This document shows positions 43,401 to 50,157 of a stretch of DNA of 64,000 nt, one piece after another (positions within the stretch are counted from its first letter, which is position 1; each line of letters begins with the position of its first letter). A program made the position numbers and the translations under genes. Source of the stretch: Prochilodus magdalenae (lineage: Eukaryota > Chordata > Actinopteri > Characiformes > Prochilodontidae); the NCBI GenBank assembly GCA_024036415.1, contig JAMWET010003073.1, positions 67,001 to 131,000 of the forward strand, given 5' to 3'. Below the pieces are notes generated by a model. The model worked only from the letters and a program-made list of their open reading frames with translations, was not told the origin of the DNA and made no database searches.

Positions 43401-45609
43401 AACGTCTTGCTATACGTTTAATTTTATCATGTCTTATATCATGTCTTTTGTCATGTCTTCCAGTAGGGCTATGTCTTCCAGTTGGGCTAGAGAATATCCA
43501 GCACATGGAACAGTACTGTGCTAAACATTGTTTTTACTTTGCTTTTATCATATTATGAAATAATAAACATGATTGAAGGGAAGGAGCTTAAAGGCAAGGA
43601 AGCTAAATGTAACATGGATGGATAGAAAATAAACTATAAATGCTGGAGTGGAGTACATTAAGCAGATCATACTGTGAGAGTTGTGTGATGGAGCTGTTGA
43701 GTAGCTGAGTGTCCAGTTGCTGCAAGACAAGGAGCAGTTTAGCTCTGAGCTCAGTTTTTGCAGAAGCGTCCTCTTCTTCTGCTGCAGCAAAGCTTGGCCC
43801 CAGCATCTTCACCACAGGATCCCTGTTCGCTTCACCAACCCATCAGACTCTTGTTATCACACAGGCTGTACCATATTTTCACTCATATATTTATTTCACA
43901 TGCATTTAAAGGAAAATTATAATATCCTGCTACTTTAATATAGTGAAACCTGACTTTATTATAAACTGAGGCAATAAGCTATTAACTGATCTGAGAATCT
44001 GGTAGACAAAGATCACTTAACAACTTAAAAGTATCATAACCGAATGAGAATTAGAAATACTGGAATAAGTGATAAGGCTTGTGGTTGGTTGGTTGCCTTG
44101 AACATACCCTCCAAACAGGCCTGCACTTCCTGGAGTTTGCTTTTGTTAGCCAACTGTATCAGCTTGGAGAGCTGGCTGAAGCTGCGCACCAAGATGTCAG
44201 GAGGAATCAACTGGAGGAGTGGACGTCCATCCTCATCGGTGTCCTGAGAGTGCACTGATGAGCCACTGTAAGGAAGAGTGGACAATAGCAAAGTACATTT
44301 ACTGGAGTCCTTTTTGGAAACGTATGATGTTTACTCCACTACAGTTCTACAAAGGTTACCATTACTGATACTGTCAGTCAGGTTTTTAACAGTGGAACTT
44401 GGATGTTGTAATGATGGTAAAGACGATAAAGTTTCCTCACCAGAGCACTAATGGCAGTCTGCAACTGTTAACACACTGTATGACTGTGTGCAGTAAATAT
44501 TTAGTTTGGAAACTAGATAGTTCATAACATCTAACTACTTAGCTTGTTTTAATCTTAGAATTAGAATTTAGAATAATTTCTAGAATAGCTCAGGGAATCA
44601 AACTGGTGACCCTCTGGTCACAAGGTTGGTCCCCTAACCTCCAGCCCTGTTCTCTTGTCAAGTGTCATATAAACCCTGCACTATTAGTAACATCATGCAA
44701 ATGCAGTGCATTCGGTGGGTTTGATTTGTATTCGCGTAATATTTGACCAGGAGTATCTATACTTTTACCCCAGTAAGGGAGATTTGTTATTTATCCTCCT
44801 CTCACTGTAAGAAGAAAAGACATCAGCTAATGTAGTGTGAAACTAATACACATGTTACATAGTTAGGTGGTGAAGAATTGAAGGGAGCCCACAAATGAGC
44901 CCTTGTCATTTAAAGGGGTTAACCAAAAATGTCACATGCCAAAGTGAGAAGCTTTGTATTTCTTGGTCTTATAAGCTGCAATGTTTCACTGCCAAAAAAA
45001 GATTCCAGGTCTGTGATTCATGAGCAGAACACTTGAGCACTACTGCGATCATGTCAACTGATTGTATTATCATCCAAGCGTTTAATGTGTTCACAATGCG
45101 ATATCTAAATCAGTCTCAAATGATTTTTTAACAATAATGAGCCGTCTGATATAATTATGCATTTTAAAGTGTAAACTCTGAGTGCATCATGTGGTTTATT
45201 AAGCAGCAAAGGCAGAGGAATGAGGACTAATCATAAGCAGCAAGCTGCCAGGAAAAGAAAAAAACAGACTTGGTGTGTTCAGAGCCTCACTAAAGTCTGC
45301 TACACAAATGTATTTACAAAAGACACACACAAACACACAAGTAGCACAAAGACCATATCGTCCATAAGCTTATACAGCAACATGTAGTTTTGGTGGTCAC
45401 CTGAGCTCATACTCCATGGTGAAATCAGAAGCTTGCAGAGCTGTTGTCCATTGCAGTGGCTCAGTGAACACCAGCTTCGCCTCCTGAGGGTGTCTGCTGT
45501 TGAACTGCTCCACAAAGTGCATAATGTCCTTTAGTAATGCCTCATTTAACGGGGTGACTTCCAGCTTCCCCATGGTCCACTGAGCTGCCCGGGTCAGTGC
45601 CACCCCCAT
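4497..45609 (-). CDS. odad2: Outer dynein arm docking complex subunit 2 (armadillo repeat-containing 4), 14 exons, 3' end outside window
   Basis: Axonemal protein. In vertebrates ODAD2/ARMC4 works with ODAD1, ODAD3, ODAD4 and calaxin to dock outer dynein arms on doublet microtubules; human loss causes primary ciliary dyskinesia. Fourteen minus-strand exons can be joined with matching phases: 45401-45609, 44108-44265, 43673-43829, 42671-42777, 41120-41256, 39043-39159, 29042-29262, 27342-27485, 24110-24263, 10085-10231, 8972-9181, 6151-6384, 4835-4945, 4497-4651. They sum to 2261 nt, about 753 codons. Residues 1-295 match the ARMC4 N-terminal region, ~296-450 are a charged linker ending in an acidic Ser/Glu tract, and armadillo repeats begin near residue 470. 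The human protein is about 1044 residues, so ~290 are missing on the left; no further exon was found in 1-4496. No stop or frameshift occurs inside the exons, so the gene looks functional. The product assignment is firm; the exon 8 boundaries are the least certain. Confidence 0.95.
4835..4945 (-). CDS. odad2: odad2 coding exon 13 (armadillo repeat)
   Basis: Residues 666-702, 111 bp, phase 0 at both ends. It contains [18 protein letters not shown] and then HCASAIFK, matching human [26 protein letters not shown]. Acceptor TTTGGCAG|AA, donor TTTAAG|GTAATT. Confidence 0.94.
4946..6150. other. odad2 intron 12; contains a dispersed repeat
   Basis: No exon is visible. The segment 5270-5530 resembles 36520-36760 (shared words such as ATC.AACT.CATCCCTTTAC and AAATGATCTAA) and may be a second unnamed repeat family. 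The rest is AT-rich with no recognised feature. Confidence 0.4.
6151..6384 (-). CDS. odad2: odad2 coding exon 12 (armadillo repeats)
   Basis: Residues 588-665, 234 bp, phase 0 at both ends. It includes [37 protein letters not shown] and [16 protein letters not shown], the most strongly conserved stretch of the gene. Acceptor ATGGCAG|GT, donor TCTGAG|GTATCA. Confidence 0.97.
6385..8971. other. odad2 intron 11
   Basis: Apart from the MITE-like repeat at 7001-7184 I see no feature. 8400-8930 is less AT-rich, with a purine-rich GAGAGAGGG stretch near 8740. Confidence 0.4.
7001..7184. repeat. Short palindromic MITE-like repeat
   Basis: The left half reads CCTGGATCCTGGAGATTTACC.CCCTGCAGA and the right half, reverse-complemented, reads CTGGTCTTGGTCCTGAAGATCTACC.CTCTGCACA. 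Together they form an imperfect inverted repeat around ACACACCTGGCTCTAAT. This is a common non-autonomous DNA-transposon type in teleosts. It sits in odad2 intron 11. Confidence 0.6.
8972..9181 (-). CDS. odad2: odad2 coding exon 11 (armadillo repeats)
   Basis: Residues 518-587, 210 bp, phase 0 at both ends. It includes [26 protein letters not shown] and [19 protein letters not shown], matching human ARMC4 closely. Acceptor GTGACAG|AT, donor AGACTG|GTGAGT. Confidence 0.96.
9600..10060 (-). mobile_element. Probable decayed DNA transposon next to exon 10
   Basis: Segments such as CGCTCAATGATGTTGGGTTCTGGACTGTGAGGGGTCAGTCCATG resemble the reverse complement of Tc1-type transposase coding sequence (a 'GATGTTGAGGTCTGG...CCAGTCCATG' stretch repeated in many fish elements). 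No frame survives and ends are not visible. It lies within 30 bp of the odad2 exon 10 donor. Confidence 0.4.
10085..10231 (-). CDS. odad2: odad2 coding exon 10 (armadillo repeat)
   Basis: Residues 469-517, 147 bp, phase 0 at both ends. It reads [17 protein letters not shown] and then [19 protein letters not shown], almost identical to human ARMC4. Acceptor TTTGCAG|GG, donor TGTAAA|GTGAGT. A decayed transposon-like stretch lies immediately downstream on the minus strand (9600-10060). Confidence 0.95.
11728..11940. repeat. Inverted pair of LINE-type 3' tails
   Basis: On plus, 11885-11940 reads TTTCCCCACAGTGGGATTGATAAAAGATTATCTTATCTTATTAT, a typical 3' end of fish non-LTR retrotransposons with a short tail repeat. 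On minus, 11728-11760 reads CCCACTGTGGGATTAATAAAG, the same tail inverted. No reverse transcriptase coding sequence is present between them. Confidence 0.6.
14257..15779 (+). mobile_element. Tc1-like transposon A with IR/DR ends, 1523 bp, inactive
   Basis: Bounded by TA at 14255-14256 and 15780-15781. The outer terminal repeat CACTCCTGATCAAAATCTTA appears at the left end and, inverted, at the right end. A second, inner copy of the motif (GCTGATCAAAAGTTTAAGACCA) lies about 175 bp inside each end (14432-14453, and inverted at 15575-15596), giving the IR/DR structure of Tc1 elements such as Sleeping Beauty-type families. It lies in odad2 intron 9, antisense to the gene. Confidence 0.93.
14534..15535 (+). 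pseudogene. Broken Tc1 (DD34E) transposase of element A
   Basis: The product starts [20 protein letters not shown] with a helix-turn-helix ([14 protein letters not shown]). The reading frame is then broken several times by shifts and stops. The second catalytic Asp survives in DNAAVHN in one frame, but the conserved SPDLNPIENLWG reads [12 protein letters not shown] here, so the catalytic Glu codon is Val. This copy cannot encode an active enzyme. Confidence 0.9.
16847..16905. repeat. (GA)n microsatellite preceded by (GT)n
   Basis: About 59 bp of GA repeats following a short GT run at 16835-16846. Confidence 0.97.
19690..20040 (-). repeat. Dispersed repeat family A, copy 2 (longest copy)
   Basis: Starts TTTTATTAGGAACACCTC. 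It contains TGGTGGTGTGTTAGTGTGT, GTGAGTGGATCGAACACAGC and GGTTTTTAAACACCTCAGTG, then GTCCACCAACC. The block is shared with copies at 23575-23715 and 58005-58100. Its reading frame (19727-20029 minus) is not a gene. Confidence 0.7.
20734..22362 (+). mobile_element. Tc1-like transposon B with ~205-bp terminal inverted repeats, nearly intact, 1629 bp
   Basis: The left end CAGTGGGGTGCGAAAGTTT follows TA. The right end is the inverse (AAACTTTCACACCCCACTG). Inverted similarity continues for about 205 bp on each side (20734-20945 and 22155-22362), including an ~30-bp motif ACAGAAAGTGTGCAATAATTG. The right flank is TGTATATA rather than TA directly, and an (AT)n tract follows. It lies in odad2 intron 9, antisense to the gene. 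Confidence 0.95.
21123..22149 (+). pseudogene. Tc1 (DD34E) transposase of element B with one frameshift and one nonsense codon
   Basis: The frame opens [20 protein letters not shown], followed by a helix-turn-helix ([19 protein letters not shown]). A one-base shift lies near 21305-21320, and a TAG at 21568-21570 stands where relatives have a CAG-type codon (FWK-Q-VLWTDE). The catalytic triad is present: Asp at 21583 (WTDETK), Asp at 21856 (QQDNDPKH) and Glu at 21961 (IIENLW), with 34 residues between the last two. Total length is about 342 codons, normal for Tc1. It was probably inactivated recently. Confidence 0.93.
22363..22450. repeat. (TA)n microsatellite abutting element B
   Basis: About 75 bp of TA repeats beginning directly after the right end of the Tc1 element, interrupted once by C at 22441. 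It may have expanded from the TA target duplication or been the target itself. Confidence 0.95.
23575..23715 (-). repeat. Dispersed repeat family A, copy 3
   Basis: Contains GGACCACCACAGAGCAGGTA, CTCATTCTCAGCACTACAGTGACACTG and GTGAGTGAATCACAGCAGCACTG in the same order as the copy at 19690-20040. It is directly followed by a different repeat at 23717. Confidence 0.7.
23717..23919. repeat. Short hAT-like non-autonomous repeat ('CAGTGGTGG' type)
   Basis: Begins TTGTAGTGGACGAAGTAC and ends TTACTGCCCACCACTGG. Internally it carries AGTGGAGTAAAAAGTA and AAACACCTCAGTAAAGTACAGATAC. This 'AGTAAAGTAC...' repeat type is very common in teleosts. The ends are roughly inverted (CAGTGGTGG type). No coding sequence. 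Confidence 0.65.
24110..24263 (-). CDS. odad2: odad2 coding exon 9 (acidic tract and start of armadillo region)
   Basis: Residues 417-468. It contains the acidic run [13 protein letters not shown], followed by [17 protein letters not shown], nearly identical to human [18 protein letters not shown]. Acceptor TTTAG|T, donor AAAG|GTACGT, ending in phase 0. Confidence 0.95.
24264..27341. other. odad2 intron 8
   Basis: Holds the Tc1 element at 25962-26770. 24440-24960 is a GC-balanced, repeat-free stretch of unknown role. The rest shows nothing recognised. Confidence 0.4.
25962..26770 (-). mobile_element. Tc1-like transposon, minus orientation, internally deleted (809 bp)
   Basis: Flanked by TA on both sides. 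The ends are CTCACTGAGTTCTTTATTAG (left) and, inverted at the right, CTTACCAAGCACTTTATTAG. The minus strand encodes relics of a transposase: words at 26390-26640 correspond to WDPSQPLLCQ-like and [20 protein letters not shown] segments, and ATACTGGGTAGG with CTCAAAACAGCC near the left end matches the C-terminus of this widespread fish family. Several internal deletions and stops make it inactive. Confidence 0.85.
27342..27485 (-). CDS. odad2: odad2 coding exon 8 (Lys/Glu-rich linker)
   Basis: Residues 369-416 plus two bases. The frame set by exons 7 and 9 is open throughout and reads [12 protein letters not shown], ending L-S-S-Q-K. Acceptor TATGCAG|A, donor AAAAT|GTAAGT. Sequence conservation with human is weak, as expected for this linker. 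The call rests on the excellent donor, matching phases and charged composition, so it is less certain than its neighbours. Confidence 0.72.
27486..29041. other. odad2 intron 7
   Basis: 27765-27820 has ATTTCCTTCAGGATCAATAAAGTG followed by TTACCTTATCTTATTTT, a LINE-type 3' tail. No other feature was identified. Confidence 0.45.
29042..29262 (-). CDS. odad2: odad2 coding exon 7 (linker)
   Basis: Residues 296-368 plus two bases. Acceptor CTGCAG|GATTTT, donor CATGA|GTAAGT. The N-terminal part diverges from human, but [13 protein letters not shown] near the end matches TKRWEPSLNWKTT, which fixes the frame. It is separated from exon 6 by a ~9.8 kb intron. Confidence 0.85.
32500..33440 (+). mobile_element. 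Highly decayed Tc1-like transposon D
   Basis: From 32559 the translation starts [20 protein letters not shown], followed by a stop-interrupted segment LFQLTISTV that parallels the helix-turn-helix of element B ([12 protein letters not shown]). At 33015-33060 GGGCGGATCTATTATGTTTTGGGATTGTGTGGCC corresponds to the GGSIMxWGCVA motif. The right end resembles GGGGTGCCTTAACTTTTGCA. Stops and indels throughout; the outer limits are approximate. Confidence 0.75.
36520..36760. repeat. Possible unnamed dispersed repeat, second copy
   Basis: Shares ordered words with 5270-5530 (ATC.AACT.CATCCCTTTAC, then a TTTAGTTT/TTTACACT region, then CATT..CTA.CTGT.T.TAAATGATCTAA). Divergence is high and a chance match is possible. 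Confidence 0.35.
37005..37292. repeat. Degenerate tandem repeat, CCTAGCAAC-rich
   Basis: About 290 bp built of variants of CCTAGCAACACC, CCTAGTAACCACCT and GGATACCATAGCAA, spaced about 10-25 bp. The unit is imperfect, giving an irregular minisatellite. It contains no open frame of interest. Confidence 0.8.
39043..39159 (-). CDS. odad2: odad2 coding exon 6
   Basis: Residues 257-295, 117 bp, phase 0 at both ends. It includes [20 protein letters not shown], matching human [20 protein letters not shown]. Acceptor TTTACAG|GG, donor AAGCAG|GTACAG. Confidence 0.92.
39160..41119. other. odad2 intron 5
   Basis: AT-rich; I see no feature in it. Confidence 0.5.
41120..41256 (-). CDS. odad2: odad2 coding exon 5
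   Basis: Residues 211-256. One of the best-conserved segments: [19 protein letters not shown] against human DYEFSNGCRAPPWRQIRGE, then [11 protein letters not shown]. Acceptor CTTCGCAG|AT, donor TCT|GTGAGA, ending in phase 0. Confidence 0.95.
41257..42670. other. odad2 intron 4; candidate conserved block at 42060-42400
   Basis: No repeat or exon was recognised. 42060-42400 is GC-balanced with no stop-free frame supporting coding, and includes CAGCTTTATTTGCATAG (an octamer-like ATTTGCAT word). It could be a regulatory element. Confidence 0.35.
42671..42777 (-). CDS. odad2: odad2 coding exon 4
   Basis: Residues 175-210 plus one base. Acceptor is TGCTCAG|A, and the product reads [17 protein letters not shown], matching human SLSPMTVKKDIELLK. 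It ends SVHYTSG/D at donor TCAG|GTTTGC. Confidence 0.92.
42778..43672 (-). mobile_element. odad2 intron 3 with a decayed Tc1-type fragment at 43020-43420
   Basis: Plus-strand words CATTTTTGGCCCATTCCTCC, GACATCCTGATATTCTGTC, CAGCAAAGCAGCCCAGCACC and ACCATTATGCTTCCTCCACCACGCTTCAGAGATGGGA follow the order of a reverse-complemented Tc1 transposase region (the CCACCATG...CACAGATGGGAT type). Stops and gaps are everywhere, and no ends are visible. Confidence 0.55.
43673..43829 (-). CDS. odad2: odad2 coding exon 3
   Basis: Residues 123-174 plus two bases. It begins [11 protein letters not shown], matching human EANRDPIVKILG, and ends near [15 protein letters not shown]. The acceptor GGTGAAG|CG has a poor pyrimidine tract, but the nearby upstream AG sites I checked give a stop codon or the wrong frame. 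The upstream intron is only 278 bp. Donor is CA|GTATGA. Confidence 0.88.
44108..44265 (-). CDS. odad2: odad2 coding exon 2
   Basis: Residues 70-122 plus one base. Acceptor TTACAG|T completes a Ser codon, and the donor is GAGG|GTATGT. The segment has [10 protein letters not shown] and [10 protein letters not shown] followed by QACLEG, the same order as in human ARMC4 (NGQPLLFL, IRSFGQLSRL, QACVEA). Confidence 0.93.
44266..45400 (-). other. odad2 intron 1 (between coding exons 1 and 2), with SINE-like fragment at 44575-44665
   Basis: On the minus strand 44575-44665 reads GGCTGGAGGTTAGGGGACCAACC...AGTTTGATTCCCTGAG. This resembles a tRNA-derived SINE head, with a B-box-like GTTTGATTCC and an A-box-like TGGAGGTTAGGG. 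Too short to name. The rest of the intron is unremarkable. Confidence 0.4.
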
Positions 45610-45625
45610 GGCAAGAAAACGTTTT
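45401..45625 (-). CDS. odad2: odad2 first coding exon (start codon at 45609)
   Basis: Coding 45401-45609, residues 1-69 plus two bases of codon 70. The product begins [11 protein letters not shown] and contains HPQEAKLVF, matching the ARMC4 N-terminus. The ATG sits in GCCATGG, a strong Kozak context. Sixteen UTR bases separate it from an acceptor at 45626 with a strong T-rich tract, so an upstream non-coding exon is expected. The donor reads AG|GTGACC and the exon ends in phase 2. Confidence 0.93.
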
Positions 45626-46481
<856 letters not shown>

Positions 46482-46600
46482 CCAGATGAAGATTAGATGT
46501 AAGGAATCTCTCCGCTCCGTCTCCGCTGCTCTGGCTCCTCCGGCCGTCTGCTTTAACGCGGTAACTATGGAGACAACTACACGCGCAGCCCGGTTACTAG
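46482..46600 (-). promoter_or_regulatory. odad2: Inferred odad2 5' non-coding exon and promoter with X-box-like sites
   Basis: The acceptor at 45626 implies an upstream UTR exon. The minus-strand sequence CATCTGG|GTAAATC gives a donor with exon end at 46482. It is preceded by a locally GC- and CpG-rich stretch (46510-46560). At 46561-46574 lies GTAACTATGGAGAC, resembling the RFX X-box (GTNRCC, spacer, RGYAAC), and a weaker one (GTTACTAGGATAC) lies at 46593-46605. RFX factors drive ciliary genes, so this fits odad2. The transcription start was not determined. Confidence 0.5.
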
Positions 46601-48920
46601 GATACAGTTAAACAACATAGAGCAGAAAGGCTCAAAAAGGTTGGGGGACGCTGTAAAACGCGGAAGGAAGGAAGGAAGGAAAGAAAGAAAGAAAACAATT
46701 ATTCTGGCTCCCTGTATCTATTTCATTAAGTAAACCATATTTATCGTACATAATTTAGTTGTAGTTGAAATAGAGGCTGTAAGCTAATACACGCTGTCTG
46801 AAAGCTACTCATACAGAGGCTACTAGAAGGCTACTAGTCAAAGTTTATATAAAACACTGCGGCTGCTGCTGCTGAGATTTCCAAATATGCGCATACATCT
46901 TCAGTTGCAATTATTTTTTGTAATGTACGAGCCATTTGTGACAAAAATAACTTGAACAGATATTTGTCATTTCATTTTAATCGTTTTTTGTATTACATGG
47001 CCAAATCTAAAATGAAAAAGCTAATAGAGAAAAGATAATCCGAACTTTTCTTCATGAAATACGTGTCAAATATAATGTTACCTAGCACTGGGCGGAGCTA
47101 AAACTACGGAACTGCCTGCGAAATCCAGCGAAGGCAGATCACAGCAATATGGCGGACATATTGTTTGAAACGGTGAACGAGTTAATGAGGCTGCCGAACT
47201 GACAGGACGACGCTAGCCAGCTACCGTGGCAGAGAGACCGCTACTTTGAACCGTCTCTTTTGCCATGGAAGCGGCTCGCGATTCTAGGAGAGCTGAGGTG
47301 CATGGATGTGGCTGAAGCTGTGATTCACTAACAGCGACTTTCGGTTCACTAAGTGAGGCCGTCTGTTGTAACTCAGCGCCCTGCCACCGCTCCAGTGCCG
47401 CTGCGGCCTCCCGTAGTAGCTCCGCAACTGATTGCGCCATTTTGCCTGGACATGCAGAGACTTTGTGATTTCTCGGGCAGTTCCTCAGTTTTATCTCCGC
47501 CTAGTGCTAATAAACATATATTTGCATGTTGGTCCGTTTGAAAATGAAAATAAAACGTGGATAATGTAAAGTATATCTCCAGCAGGTGGCGGTTATGTTC
47601 GTTTGCATTTGCCTTTCATTCTGACACTTAAAGCGCGTCTGCGTCAAAAACTAATCACAAACCGTCACTTTGCTGTTTATTTATCCATTTTTTTATTTTC
47701 ATTTTGGCAGATATGCAGTCTATTGCTATGAAAAAGAAACAATTGAATCTTGATTTAATTTTCGACACGTATTCTGCATTTCATGCAGAAAAGCCAAAGC
47801 CATTATGAAGTTTGGATTTTCTTTTCTCCATTAGCTTTTTCATTTTAGATTTCGTTTTAGCTATGAAATACCAGAATAACGACTAAAATGAAATAACAAA
47901 TCGCTGTTTTTACAATGTATTTATTTATTTGTCACAAATGGCTCAGGCTCATGTAAAAAATTAAATTGCAAATAAAGGTATTTCATTTTCAATGTTGGCA
48001 GGTTATTTACAGATGTTTTGAAAAAGAAATAACAAAAAGAGGTTTGCATTTACATTGTTTTCAATTTAATTTCTTTTTTTGGCCGGATTTGCCTCCCATA
48101 TAAAGTTTGCACAAGTATTATTAGCTTAGTATTATTACTTGATGCAAATATATATTCCCAATATAAATCTAGGCTCATGGCTTGGTCAAAATCCATTAAC
48201 AGTAATCTCCATTAGCTTGATGCTAACATTAGTATCCAGGGTCAGTGCCTGAGCAAAGTCTGCTAGTTCCCAGGTTGATCCTAAGGTAAATACCTAGTTC
48301 CACTAAATGTATTTTTTATGCCCCAGTATTGAAAGTTGTTGTGGAAAAGAGGATGAAGTTCAGCTATTTATTTTTGCTAGTGGAAATAAGCAATCGCACC
48401 ATAACTGGCCCACCCTGCACCCGCTGGTGCCCCATTAAAGGGAACCCTGTGTACATGTCCAATACTATTTAAATATACTGCACTGCTATATCATTTTACT
48501 AATAGACTGCCATTTCTGTTCTATATAAGTTTATAAGTATATATAATAATATATAAGTTTATATATAACCTGATACAATATCATTGGGAGATCTTAGTGC
48601 ACCCTAACAGTGTTGTGCTGAATGTGCTCAAATATATGAGTGGATTATAGGTTAGGTGTGTGAATTATAAAAGGTATTCATTTTGGACGATGCCTGCCTG
48701 CTGTAAAAATGCCAGAGACACCTGTAGGACAAACACTGTGCAGCCAGTGGCAGCCCGGTTGAACTAGGCACACCTAGTCTTGTTTATTTTTTGGAAAGGT
48801 GAAGGGGCACATCAACCTGGGTCATAAAAATATGTAACTGTCTAAATGAAGTTAGCTCAATACAACTAAAAACTTGTTTTTACTTCAGAATTATAAGCGA
48901 GACTAGCTGTCTGTAGATGA
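46601..48920. other. Intergenic, no confirmed gene; CpG-richer 47090-47540
   Basis: 46655-46695 is a (GGAA)/(GAAA) run. 47090-47540 is richer in CpG and has a YY1-like ATGGCGG word at 47150 plus two short open frames: minus 47213-47440, 75 codons starting MAQSVAELLREAAAALERW, and plus 47150-47203, 17 codons. I recognise neither. Beyond 47560 the sequence is AT-rich with nothing visible. Confidence 0.35.
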
Positions 48921-48929
48921 AAACTGAAA

Positions 48930-49009
48930 TCTATTATAGAATAATTATGTTACATAATAAAATGTGGAGAAGGTGAAAGGGGTGTGCAGACTTTTTAGCT
49001 TGACTGTAT
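48930..49009. repeat. Possible transposon terminal fragment
   Basis: ATAATAAAATGTGGAGAAGGTGAAAGGGGTGTGCAGACTTTTTAGCTTGACTGTA resembles the outer end of a common fish Tc1-type element (AAAATGTGGAAAAAGTGAAGGG...ACTGTA). No partner end was found. Confidence 0.4.
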
Positions 49010-49490
49010 ATGCAGGTATTGCTGGATCTCCCTGGTGACATTATGGTAACATGGCACAACCTTACAACAAGCCTGGGGATGTGGTTTGGTGAGAGAGTAG
49101 AAAAAAGAAAAAAAATCCATCTGAGGCAGTGCCAGCATGGAGAGAAGCTAGGTCAGCTGGCCATCAACATAGAGTATGGTGGGGCTTGTCTATGGGGAGT
49201 TCTCGGCAGCAGCCCATGGTAGCTTGGCCTTGGAAGCATTCCTAGGGGTGGTAAGGCCATTAAGGCTCCAGCAAAAGTTGTGGTTTGTAACAGCTGTGGC
49301 TCTTCTCTGGACCTTCTGGAAATATAGGCCCAGGATCCAACCAGCATTCTCCAACCACACAGAGAACTCATCCAAGCTCAATGGCATCACCAGAACACAG
49401 CAGAACAGCAGCTTTGAAATCGCCTCTGTGACCTGTGAGGTTCAAGAGAGGTCAGAGGCCGAACAAGGACACTAGATACCACCAGAGGTG
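49010..49490 (+). pseudogene. Decayed gag-like region of a Ty3/gypsy-type retrotransposon
   Basis: Frame 1 (49010-49222) reads LLDLPGDIMVTWHNLTT, then FGERVEK, then HGEKLGQLAINIEY. After a frame change the sequence from 49176 continues YGEFSAAAHGSLALEAFLGV. This order (a short RFGE motif, a GE.LGQLA motif, then LALEAFL) is that of the capsid region of vertebrate gypsy-type gag. No LTR, protease or polymerase is next to it. The 54654 solo LTR is 5 kb away and no link is shown. Confidence 0.55.
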
Positions 49491-49499
49491 GTGTTGGCT

Positions 49500-50126
49500 C
49501 ATTAAACATTTTAAGATGTTTTGGTGGGAATAGTGAACAGCGGGGTTGCATTGTGCTTCTTGGGACGCTTTGGTCATGCTCAACTGGTCTATATTTAGTT
49601 CTACTGCATGTTCAAGTATTTGTTGTTACTGTATACAGGTTATGTGACCACTGGAGTAATTCAGATAGGTACTGTGGTTAACCACCATCATCCAGGTTTG
49701 GGTCCTGATTCATAACTCACAGCAGGATTCTGTAGTGACTCTAGTGCTAAGAATAATACATCTTTATCTATGTAAATTAAAGGATTAAAGACCTACATAA
49801 TGCCAACTGCTTGACTGCAAGGGTTCTCTATTTGGTTGTGTGCCCAGCCTCTATAAACTTCCCCTTGCTATGCTGTATGGTTTGGCAGAGTTATACACAC
49901 AAACACTTGGTCAACAGAAAAGTCTCCATTTGACCATTGACTGCAAGGCGATTTTAAAATAAATAAATAAGGCTTTACTTATTATGAATGTGCACCAGGC
50001 TAACAGAATCTGGAATGCCAAAAACAGTCAGAATAGCTGATTTAGCATTGAATTCGTAGCAAGAGCACTATAAACATGTCCTATGGATAATGCATGTTGA
50101 GAAACGTTTATTATACTTACCAGTTT

Positions 50127-50157
<31 letters not shown>

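Noticed and set aside
47150..47203. 17-codon plus-strand frame starting at ATGGCGG as a gene
   Set aside because: Too short, ends at a stop, and no product recognised; kept only as part of a finding on the CpG-richer patch.
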